Shown: positions 37,387 through 45,915 of the stretch, in pieces
How positions within the stretch are numbered: position 1 is the first letter of the stretch
Layout: every line of letters starts with the position of its first letter
Source of the DNA: Allacma fusca
Taxonomy: Eukaryota; Arthropoda; Collembola; Symphypleona; Sminthuridae
DNA length: 64,000 bases
Direction: 5' to 3'
Assembly: GCA_947179485.1 (NCBI GenBank)
Contig: OX359245.1
Location: 47,417,067 to 47,481,066, forward strand
Notes under the pieces: model-generated
What the model saw: the letters and a program-made list of their open reading frames with translations, nothing else
Told to the model about the DNA's origin: nothing
The model's database searches: none
Program-made: the position numbers and the translations under genes

Positions 37387-37778
37387 ATAAAGATGAAATT
37401 GCTGCGGGGTGATACAACGGTACAAGCACGATGTTTAGCTTTGTCAATGTCGATTTTATTTTGGCATTCGTTAAACCGCTGAAGCACTATCTGAATTAAT
37501 TACCGTTAACCACTTGGAGATAGAATGTCTTGTGTCTAGTGCTAAAATATTTAAACAAATATTTTGTAGACAATTATTATATTTATCAATTTTACTTTAT
37601 TTTAATTGAAACCACTAGCAATGCATTTCCTTTCTAGTATTTTTAGCATTTTACTAGCACTTGTCATTTACTACTGAATTGCGGCACATGTTTCAAAATA
37701 ATTTTTAATTCTTAGCAAAAAAATGACTTCTTCATTAAAAATCAAGGCTTTGCTCCAGTTTAGTGTTTAGCAAGGGTT

Positions 37779-37857
37779 CGTATTTTCTGGTATCTATACC
37801 CGTACCCATACCATAGTACATATTCGGGTACAAATTTTTGGCATCCATACCCATAAT
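37779..37857. mobile_element. Short hAT-like GGGTAC-family fragment
   Basis: CCCGTACCCATACC, TTCGGGTAC and CCATACCC words just outside the left end of the 5.6-kb element. No complementary end on the far side. Confidence 0.4.
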
Positions 37858-38240
37858 GAGTTATTTCATTGAGATCCTGCACGCCAAAGTCTGGTTGTCG
37901 TACGAATTTATTGTTTACGTGCATGTAAGAAGTGTGCAGTATGGGTGCCTTAAGTGCACTTGAATTTCCCGGATATATCTAATACGTCCCGAGATACGGG
38001 AGTTTTTCGGATTTTTCGGGGAAAACGATATCTCGACAACGGAAAGTCGGATTTTGGCTCTGCTTAGTGATTCGGAAAGAGGAAACAATACTCTTTGGTA
38101 GCTTTTGACGCTTTGATTTTTTTAAAAAAATTGCATTCAAAATTTCGATTTGTTTTTCAAAATTGCATGCTAACGTGACTATTTGCACGCTAAACTAAAC
38201 TATATGCAGTCATTTCCCAATACAACTAAATCATTACACT
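37858..38240 (+). repeat. Left terminal inverted repeat of the 5.6-kb element
   Basis: Contains CCCGAGATACGGGAG and GGATTTTTCGGGG, found inverted at 43083-43469 with only a few differences. Similarity fades after CCCAATACA at about 38223-38240. Confidence 0.9.
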
Positions 38241-38366
38241 TCAGCAATCATTTTCAAGCAAAATATAGGTAGTACACATGAGGAAGTGTGGATTTCCGGG
38301 TGAACAATGACGTACATCTGATACGTGCAAGGCAATATAACGAAACGTCACATACATTAACAAAAG

Positions 38367-38372
38367 TTTATT
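38367..38372 (-). terminator. Poly(A) signal for the transposase-like gene
   Basis: AATAAA on the minus strand about 120 bases after the stop of the last frame. Confidence 0.45.
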
Positions 38373-38490
38373 ATACAATATGTGAAGGGATTTTTGAAGT
38401 GATACAAGACATGAAACGAGGAGGTATACAAAACGAAACGGTAAGACGCCATAGAAGTAGTAAATTAACGGTGAGTACTTACGATATTAC

Positions 38491-41120
38491 TTACAAATTC
38501 GATAATTGCTTTAACTTATCCACTACAACTTTTTCTAACTGTTGAAACTCGTGTTTCTCCAGAGCATAAACTCTACCGGATGATGAGCACGAGGGCGGCT
38601 GCAGTAGCTGAAGGAAATAACGAATAGCTACAATCTGGATGTTTGGAATTTCAGGCCAACGGAAGCTGTTTCTTCGCCCAAATCGTTTCATAAAGTTAAT
38701 TTCCACGTCTTCGAATGGTTCATTAAACTTGTCGACCACACCTATTTGGAAGGTGTCCAGGATCACGATTGCAACATAGTTTCCTACTGCCAGTGAAGGC
38801 GGAGTTGCCACATTTGTTGCAGTTATCGGTGTAAAAATTTCATAAGTTGAGCAACTGGAGAAGCGCTTTGCCATGATCTCATTGCTGTTTAGTGGAATCA
38901 TTGAATGCATTTTTTGAATTCCAACAAATTTTTGCGCAGCATTAAAGCGCTGTTGTAAGTCCACTGCTGCTGCATCAACGTCGCCAGATTTTACTAATAT
39001 AATTTGCATTGTTCTGGAATCCTGCCATTTGGTGACACAGAAGGCGAACATTTCGTCAACATTTCGTATAAAAACATCCGGTTTTAGGCTTGCCAATCGG
39101 ACCACACGTTTAATTACAGCAGACATCCCGTCACAGACAGATTTACCGTGGGAGGTTGCTGAGTACGTCCACGTTGATGGGATTGCAAAATCGGCTTCGT
39201 GATTAATGAGATTCGCAAGTAACTTGTAATTTTTGTACTGGGAACCACTTCCATCAGAGATGTAGTGCAGTTTGTTGACAAACGGAAGATCTCTACAAAT
39301 CATAGGTATGACTTTCTTTTGGAAAGCATAAAATGTTGTAGTATTGTGATCAAGATGGTCACTTAGGACGATGTAGGACTTGTAGACAAGTTGGTATGCT
39401 GATCTGTCTTAAAATAAACAACAAAGGGATGGACAGTTGCCTGGGCTGGATTCCAATGACTGGACTGGACTTCATCCTGGTGGATAAAGCGATAGTTCAT
39501 GGCAAAATCCACGTAGCATATAGCTTCTGTATCATCTTCCAAAACGCTTTGCTTCAATTTTGCGATATGTTCGTTTTGTTTGGTGTTAATGAAGTCGTGA
39601 GCTGACACTTTGGGAACGTAGGCATGGAATCTACTGCCAAATTCTTCAGTTTTCTCGGTGTATTTATTGAGTGCAGTTCGATCTTGATGCTCCCATTGGT
39701 AGAATTGCATGCTGTCCTCTGTGTTGATAGCCAAAAAATTGTCAATCTTTGATGGATTCGGACATTCCGTACAAAACCCGAGGTGGCACTCATCAGTACA
39801 TGGATCGCAGCGGAATTTTTTTAAAAGCTGGGCTGTACTTTCCATAACATTCATGGCTTTACAAAGGAGTTTAAAGTTTTCGTGGATTATGCAAACACAT
39901 GTAGTATGATGCCCTCTCGGTCCCGGCCAAGTGCATTGTCGTGGACGAAGTAGCGAAAACTTTGTCCGGCCAACCTTAAAGTTTGGGTATTGTTTGAGAA
40001 ATTCTTCGTGAAGCTCACTAAGAGTAACGTAAATTAGACGTTTGTTGACCGGCATTTTTAGACCTTCTTGGTTTTTTATGACGACGGTTTGGCGTTGACC
40101 CGGTAAACTACGACTATTTCGATCGTCCAAATAGAAAGCTGTTATAGCCTGAACAACTGGTTGTGGTAACCTATCTCCCGCCAGATTTGCAGGGGGTGCG
40201 TAGAACGCCCCATAAATTCTTTTGTATTCAGAAGCCTTTCTAGATTCGTAAGTACTACATTGGAAATTGAATTGGACCTCCTCTAAGGTAAAGCGCTCGG
40301 GAATACAAGTTAAATTGAGATATTTTTCTCTCTTCGACTGCAAGGATGGGAAAGTTTTCCCCAAGTCTGCAAATATCCTTTCACACTGTCCACATGCTTT
40401 CTTGGGCGTTAGTGCTACATCCACATTGCTGACACTTCTAAATCGTTCTTTCAATTCTTCTTGAGTTCTGGCATACTTTTCCTTGAGATCAGCTGGTCTA
40501 TGAGTGCTCCGTTTTTGAATGGGTGTTTGGTCGAGTGTTGTCATGGTAACGTTAATTTTTGCCAGTTGAGTTTCTGAATCCGCATAAGAGGACTGTGATG
40601 ACACTTCAGACGTATCAGTTTCATAAAGACTTGCCATTGTAATACTGGAGGCTGTCGCAGAAGGCATTGCATGGGGTAATTTAGGTACTCAAAACTGTGG
40701 TGTATTACCCTGCATATGTTCCCATGCAGTTTCTTCAGGTGATTGGAAATCTTCGGGGTCGACAGGTCGGGCATCTAATGCGGTTGCTGTGGGCAAAACG
40801 ATACCTTCGCTCGGCTGTGCAACTGCTCGGGTACGTTTGCCTGTTGGTGCAAACAAATCCAATGGCCGTCTTTTCGGAGGAACAAAAGATTGTAAAGGTG
40901 ACGACGGACTGGGTGCAGGAGGTGGTGAAGTTAAAATTCTTTCCAAATTTGCTACATCCTTTTTGCATGCAATGCAGAGTCTCGACTCGTCCAAGACGAG
41001 GAAATCTGGACGGTGATTTTGGAGAACTAGTTTTTCAGGGTCTGAGATTTTATTCTTCCCGGAAGTCCTGGAATGTCCTAGTTTTTTGAACGGATTACAG
41101 CAAACGACCGTTTTCCCCAT
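38491..41120 (-). pseudogene. Transposase-like protein, broken by one stop and one frameshift
   Basis: The start is ATG 41120-41118 in an ACCATGG context (MGKTVVCCNPFKK). The first segment ends at a TGA at 40691-40689, and the same frame resumes at once to 39363 (434 codons from ATG 40667). A -1 frame change near 39380-39400 then leads into the last frame, which runs to 38491. Total about 890 codons. Visible features in order: CCNPF and CIACKK, ACGQCE, an LPGQRQTVVIK to KVGRTKFSLLRPRQC stretch that looks like a DNA-binding region, HTTCVCIIHENFKL, then CYVDFAMNY, SDGSGSQYKN and ATSHGKSVCDG. These match in order a widespread family of uncharacterised animal transposon proteins that I recall without a firm name. 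The conserved Asp residues in VDF, SDG and CDG are candidate catalytic acids of an RNase H fold (inference). Introns instead of lesions are not excluded at either break. Confidence 0.7.
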
Positions 41121-41241
41121 GGTACACTTTGTGCTTTCAAGTAACGATAATGTAATTTGTGAAAATCGGGAACACAATTATACTGAAATTGTTCCAAAAT
41201 TTTGAAGGACCAAAACCTGATTCACATTACTGCCTTATGAA

Positions 41242-41247
41242 TTTATA
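41242..41247 (-). promoter_or_regulatory. Possible TATA box of the transposase-like gene
   Basis: CTATAAAT on the minus strand about 125 bases upstream of the ATG. Start site not evident. Confidence 0.3.
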
Positions 41248-41422
41248 GTTTGAGTATGCAAAGTTTCCAGAACTGAACTGGATAATCGCCTACAAAGCTC
41301 AAGCTAATAATAATTTGAACTAACATTGATAGCATTTACTGATTCAACTACGTAAACAAAATTAGTTTGCACGACCTATTTAATACTGTTAAGCAAATAG
41401 ACTAAAAGAGAAAGTATCTAAA

Positions 41423-41450
41423 GTCATGACTATAGTCATCCCGTCATGAC
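41423..41450. promoter_or_regulatory. Paired GTCATGAC palindromes between divergent genes
   Basis: The 8-bp palindrome GTCATGAC occurs at 41423-41430 and 41443-41450, exactly 20 bp apart (about two helix turns), with a partial GTCAT between. It lies just upstream of the plus-strand TATA box and between the two transcription directions, so it could bind a dimeric regulator (inference). Confidence 0.5.
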
Positions 41451-41463
41451 TACTTTGACAGCG

Positions 41464-41470
41464 TATAAAA
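41464..41470 (+). promoter_or_regulatory. TATA box of membrane-protein gene A
   Basis: TATAAAA, 31 bases before an initiator-like TGTCACT (A at 41495) and 66 bases before the ATG. Confidence 0.6.
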
Positions 41471-41529
41471 TGTAAGGAAACTTTCATGCTTGTCACTTAG
41501 TTTCTTGAATTTCCTAGTTGGACAAAATC

Positions 41530-42207
41530 ATGGCTCTCGTTGCGTCTTATTTTATTGTTGCTGTGATATATTCTGCAGCGTGTAGGTGTGTTGGCCCAAC
41601 ATGTGACGATATTCGAAGCCCAAAGGCTATGAAAGTTTTTCTCCAAAAGCAGCCACCCCATGTCCACGATTTTCCGACGCAGCCACCAAAGCCCGAGTTG
41701 TTTGTGCCATATTTGCTTTCTCCCATTCTGCCCATCAACGATGCTGGAGACGTGCAGAAAGAAGTTATTTACAAAACAGTTATTGGTGCAGCTGAAGTTG
41801 TTGTCCATGAAGCTTCAAAGGTTTCCGAAAGCGTTGTAAATCTTGAAGAGGAAATCGCAAACATGACATCTTCGGTTGTTCTCTTCGCTGAAGATACTGT
41901 AGAAAGCTACATTCACTTTTACATGTAAGAATATATATTCCAATATAATTCCTCCAATATATATTTAAGGACATAAACTTGCACCTAAAACTTCATATCA
42001 AGCTTATTGAATGTATCAACTTATTTAGACGTATCGTCAAAGTTGTGTGCTTTGGTCTCCTTGTTGGTGTTCTGATGTTTGTGTACGTCTGTGCACGCAA
42101 CTACCTATCCATGATAAGGTTCGTTCCTTGAATCACTGTCATGACAATATCTGTGTTCACTATACGAAAACTGATAATTTTGTTTGCAATCTATTTTCAG
42201 CTTCTGA
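41530..42207 (+). CDS. Gene A: predicted type I single-pass membrane protein, three exons
   Basis: Exons 41530-41924, 42029-42118 and 42201-42207 are joined by GT-AG introns of 104 and 82 bp, both phase 2, giving 163 residues. ATG 41530 is chosen because it starts a signal peptide (MALVASYFIVAVIYSAACRC). The ectodomain has a Pro-rich part (QPPHVHDFPTQPPKPE), then a long helical stretch with regular Val/Ile spacing (VQKEVIYKTVIGAAEVVVHE onward) and one N-glycosylation site (NMT). Exon 2 encodes the membrane span (VVCFGLLVGVLMFVYVCA) and a very short tail ending SMISF. If the second intron is retained, a stop still follows within a few codons. It has its own TATA box and runs divergently from the transposase-like gene, inside the same inverted repeats. 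I do not recognise the family. A role in cell-surface binding, membrane fusion or signalling would be speculation. The last 7-bp exon is the least certain part. Confidence 0.65.
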
Positions 42208-42281
42208 CGGTTCTCCGATGAATACATGTGAGTGTTATGACTAATTACGGTATTTTTGTTTGTAACTTTCACTATTTAGGG

Positions 42282-42289
42282 TATAAGTA
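42282..42289 (+). promoter_or_regulatory. TATA box and initiator of membrane-protein gene B
   Basis: TATAAGTA at 42282-42289, followed 27 bases later by TTCAGTCAG, close to the arthropod TCAGT initiator (A at 42309), and then ATG at 42362. Confidence 0.6.
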
Positions 42290-42361
42290 GACACGGTGAT
42301 GTCGCTTCAGTCAGTTATAAATTTCGAGCTTTCATATTCTCTTCTTTTGAAGTCAGCTATA

Positions 42362-42736
42362 ATGAATTATTTTCAAGTTGTAATTATTATTTTTGGTACG
42401 CAACTTTGTTGTGCTCAAGCAGATGATGTTGTCACGAATGTTGTGAATTATACCTTGTAAGCGCTATTTTCATTATTTGTAAATTCAAACTTAATAGAAA
42501 TTGTATATGTTAACTAATCTAATTTTTTGCAGGAGAGGCTTGGAGATAGCTGGAGCTTTCTGTGTCCTCATTTTAGTTATGTTGATTTTTAAAAAACTTC
42601 ACAATCTGTATCATTTCGTCCGAAAGTAAGAAACTAAGACTTTTCTAAGTTGGGTTAAATTTTGGGAAATTACCATACATTATTTCTTACTTTATTGTTT
42701 AGGCATTCTGTTGTGGACACGCATGCCGCCGTCTAA
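42362..42736 (+). CDS. Gene B: predicted small single-pass membrane protein, three exons, related to gene A by structure
   Basis: Exons 42362-42456, 42533-42625 and 42703-42736 are joined by GT-AG introns of 76 and 77 bp, both phase 2, giving 73 residues. The protein has a signal peptide (MNYFQVVIIIFGTQLCCAQA), an ectodomain of only about a dozen residues with an N-glycosylation site (NYT), a membrane span on exon 2 (AGAFCVLILVMLIF) with a basic follow-on (KKLHNLYHFVRK), and a tail ending DTHAAV. The exon plan (signal and ectodomain, then membrane span, then tail), the phase-2 introns and the exon-2 length (93 against 90 nt) match gene A, so the two look like tandem duplicates that diverged. 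Sequence identity alone would not show this. An unspliced reading of exon 2 ends at a TAA right after VRK. Confidence 0.62.
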
Positions 42737-42899
42737 TATTCCAGTCTTCCTGTTTTACCAACGAGATTGCCACATAAACCAGCCGATAAGTGTCCACAAA
42801 TAAGGCGTACTCACTACTGACATGTTATGTCTGTTGTGTTGAATCTACTATATTGTTCTTTTATTTCATGCTTGCAAATACTTGTTAATTATTATTTAC

Positions 42900-42905
42900 A
42901 TTAAA
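42900..42905 (+). terminator. Possible poly(A) signal for gene B
   Basis: ATTAAA about 165 bases after the predicted stop, before the right inverted repeat. Confidence 0.35.
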
Positions 42906-43082
42906 GCAATCACTGCTTCGAAATTCCATTAGTAACTTTTGTACTACAAATCGTGGAGGCTACTTTGATTTGTTATAAATTTGTGCATTGTGTCATTCTT
43001 GTGTGCTTACATGTGGTGTAGCAGTAGTCTATTGTAACCATACTAGCACATACTTACATTTAATACTCACAATGTGCTTGAA

Positions 43083-43469
43083 AAGTGTAATAATTTGGCT
43101 GTATTGGGAAATGACTGCATATAGTTTAGTTTAGCGTGCAAATAGTCACGTTAGCATGCAATTTTGAAAAAAAAAATCGAAATTTTGAATGCAATTTTTA
43201 AAAAAAAATCAAAGCGTCAAAAGCTACCAAAGAGTATTGTTTCCTCTTTCCGAATCACTAAGCAGAGCCAAAATCCGACTTTCCGTTGTCGAGATATCTT
43301 GTTTTCCCCGAAAAATCCGAAAAACTCCCGTATCTCGGGACGTATTAGATATATCCGGGAAATTCAAGTGCACTTAAGGCACCCATACTGCACACTTCTT
43401 ACATGCACGTAAACAATAAATTCGTACGACAACCAGACTTTGGCGTGCAGGATCTCAATGAAATAACTC
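43083..43469 (-). repeat. Right terminal inverted repeat of the 5.6-kb element
   Basis: Reverse complement of 37858-38240. The most obvious differences are in A/T runs and a 2-base gap near CTTGTTTTCCCC. Confidence 0.9.
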
Positions 43470-44049
43470 AATATAATCTGAATCTATTCTTCTTATTTTA
43501 TTAAATATTCTCTCCTGTACCAAATAATCCCGTATAAATAATTTTCTTTTTAATAATCATTTTTCCTAAGTTAAGCAAAGCTATAAAACAAATCAAGCTT
43601 AACACGTTTAAATTTTATTTTTTTGCAGTCAGTACAAACAGCTGTTTCTACCCGTTTGACAAGCACAATTATCAACTGAATCAAACTGAAATAGTTATAC
43701 TCAAAGAATGTCTCATGTGGCGTTAATGTTAAGTATTTAAATTTAAGTTTATATGATTTCATAATTTAATTTTTATTTCTATTTTTATTATTATTTTTAT
43801 TTATAATTAATTATTCCACAAGCAAAATAAGTATCGCTTGCCAATATTTGATATAAAACTATAATAATTATTGTTTTTGAAAATATTTTAAAATATAATT
43901 GGAAAATAAAATTAAATAAAGCAAAATTTGGTTTGCATGATGCTCAACTAAAAAAAATGAAAAATGCATTCATTTAAACTCAGTTCTTCTTACTTAAAAC
44001 ACAAATTTTCCCAGTTCCAGCGTTTTTATAAAAATTTAATATCTTTCCC
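43470..44049. repeat. Degenerate repeat with hub variant TGGCGTTAATG at 43718
   Basis: 43705-43770 matches 816-880. Otherwise AT-rich; nothing coding is supported. Confidence 0.5.
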
Positions 44050-45790
44050 TCGCATTTACAGGTTCTGTAAATTTGGCTTCCCGGAAATATGTATCTATGA
44101 ACGCCGGGCTGTCCATGAAAAATTGAAGGTCAGAAACGCCGCCATTATGCATATTTCTTGCCTTTGCTCCTGAAGCTGAATTTCTTTAAAATTTTTGGTC
44201 ATGTTCATTTTTGTTTCCTTACAGTCCTAAGTCTTAAAAAATCTTTGAAATGTTTTGCAAATTAGGCTTGAAACTGTGTCAAAATAACTTTCAATCAATA
44301 CTTTGAAAATCCAACTTTCCTTGACACTTCTTGATCCTGTGAGCTCAAATATTGCCCCAGATCAGTGCTCGGCACGGGTATGGGCAATACTCGGGTAAAC
44401 GGGTACGGGTGTGGGTACTATCCGGGTACATTTTTTGCACACGATTTTGTGTACCCGATCAATTTTGGGTATTACCCGGGTACACTTTGCTCGGCTCAAA
44501 ATTTCGGGTACGGATATGGGTATGAGTACGGATTCAAGGATTTCAAAATGATTATATACCCACTGGGTTCGGGTATAATGGGATTATTTACTCGTACCCA
44601 CGATCATTGTACCCGAGTATTTGGATACGTTGAGAATTGAGACATTTTAAAGAATTTTATGCCATCATGCCCGTACGTTGGAAACTTCTGTCAATATTTT
44701 TAGTGTTTCTGAATACATATAGCTTAGTGTTAATACCCTTTTAACCTTACAACATAGTAAATGTATTTTGGACTGTAGCTAAAATATATGCTTTTAGGGA
44801 AACATGTTTTAGGCCGTATAAATAAATAAACACAAACGAGGAATAATAACAAAATAGAAGTGGAGAATAGGATTCAACTAAATTTTGAACGGTTGGTAAT
44901 ATTTTGAAGAATCTGCAAGTATGCAAATTAATTTTATTTCTAATAAAAAACGCTTCTAGTTTTTCTACTCTTCAATGAAAATATACAATATTAAATACGG
45001 CTCTAGCTAGCCAAATTATACACTAAGGTGTCAAACAATATTATACCTAACGTGCTATGTACAACATTTAGAGAAATCTGGATATAAAGTACCAGAGTAC
45101 GAGTACGGGTACGACACTGAGATAAACGAGTATGGGTACAATTTTCGAGTATTTTTCGGGTACTGGTACAATGCGGGTACGGATACATAGTCTGAGATTA
45201 CATTGCGGGTACGCCTACATAGTTTGAGATTACATTGCGGGTACGGGTAGGAAAAATTTGCACCCGGATACTCGGGTATGGGTACGGATATAGATACCAG
45301 ATATTGCATTACCCGCACTTCGGGTACGGATACGGGTACCGATTTTTCGTTCCCGTGCCGAGCACTGCCCCAAATGGATGGAGTGAATTCTAGAAAAAAT
45401 TCGGCAACATTTAACACTGGGACGAATCAAATATTCTATCACACAAACACCTTAGCAGTCTTGAGGTGCACACAATAATTATGGTATTGTACATACATGT
45501 GTATGTATGTCCCATTCTTTTCCGTATGTCCAGTTTCGCTCCTTTCATTTTCAATAAATTTGAAGATGAAGTGCAGGTTAAAATTACAAAATATCTGAGG
45601 ATGGTTTCTCCCACTTAAAAATATTCCCTTGACCTCCGTAAGTTTCAACAGGCGCTTTTTGTAGAAAATTCTGAGGGTTTCCAGGGAAAGCATGTGGAGG
45701 ATCTTTATTATGAGAATTGTGGCCACGAGTCTTAATCATAATAAACAAGGCTAAAACAAATGTTTAGTCCCAGGGGTGAAACGTGATTCA
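44050..45790 (+). repeat. Dispersed repeat block, TGTGAGCTCAAATATTG family, interrupted copy
   Basis: Same marker order as 9780-10740 but split by the hAT-like element 44363-45367. Joining the flanks restores ATATTGCCCCAGAT/CCAAATGGATGGAGTGAATT. Confidence 0.7.
44363..45367. mobile_element. hAT-like element, GGGTAC family, copy with 8-bp target duplication
   Basis: Ends CAGTGCTCGGCACGGG and CCCGTGCCGAGCACTG are exact 16-bp inverses. CCCCAGAT (44355-44362) and CCCCAAAT (45368-45375) flank it, one mismatch. GGGTAC/GTACCC words fill both ends, with an AT-rich core. Apparent ORFs rich in Tyr, Pro and Gly are products of the word repeats. Confidence 0.93.
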
Positions 45791-45915
45791 GCATGAATTG
45801 AAAGTGTGGTAATGTTGAAATTCCAGTTGATGGTGGCGGGGTAGATGTGATCTAAGATCAAGTAATACGCATGAGGAGGAATAACTAGTTATGTGGCGTG
45901 AAAGCGAAGCCTTAA

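Larger units (their letters stand above)
37858..43469. mobile_element. 5.6-kb DNA transposon with about 385-bp terminal inverted repeats, a transposase-like gene and two membrane-protein genes
   Basis: Left end GAGTTATTTCATTGAGATCC and right end GGATCTCAATGAAATAACTC are exact inverses, and the match continues almost unbroken for about 385 bp inward. AAT stands immediately outside both ends, a candidate 3-bp target duplication. The minus strand carries a transposase-like gene (38491-41120) and the plus strand two spliced small membrane-protein genes (41530-42207 and 42362-42736). The high identity of the two repeats implies a recent insertion compared with the other elements here. I do not assign a named superfamily. 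Confidence 0.85.

Noticed and set aside
38288..38545. 85-codon plus-strand ORF near the left inverted repeat
   Set aside because: It overlaps the 3' end and poly(A) signal of the minus-strand gene; no signal peptide, domain or splice support.
40697..41089. 130-codon ORF antisense to the transposase-like gene
   Set aside because: Shadow of the coding strand; no domain or promoter.
37858..43469. Polinton/Maverick identity for the 5.6-kb element
   Set aside because: Far too short, and no DNA polymerase B, retroviral-type integrase, packaging ATPase or capsid genes are present.
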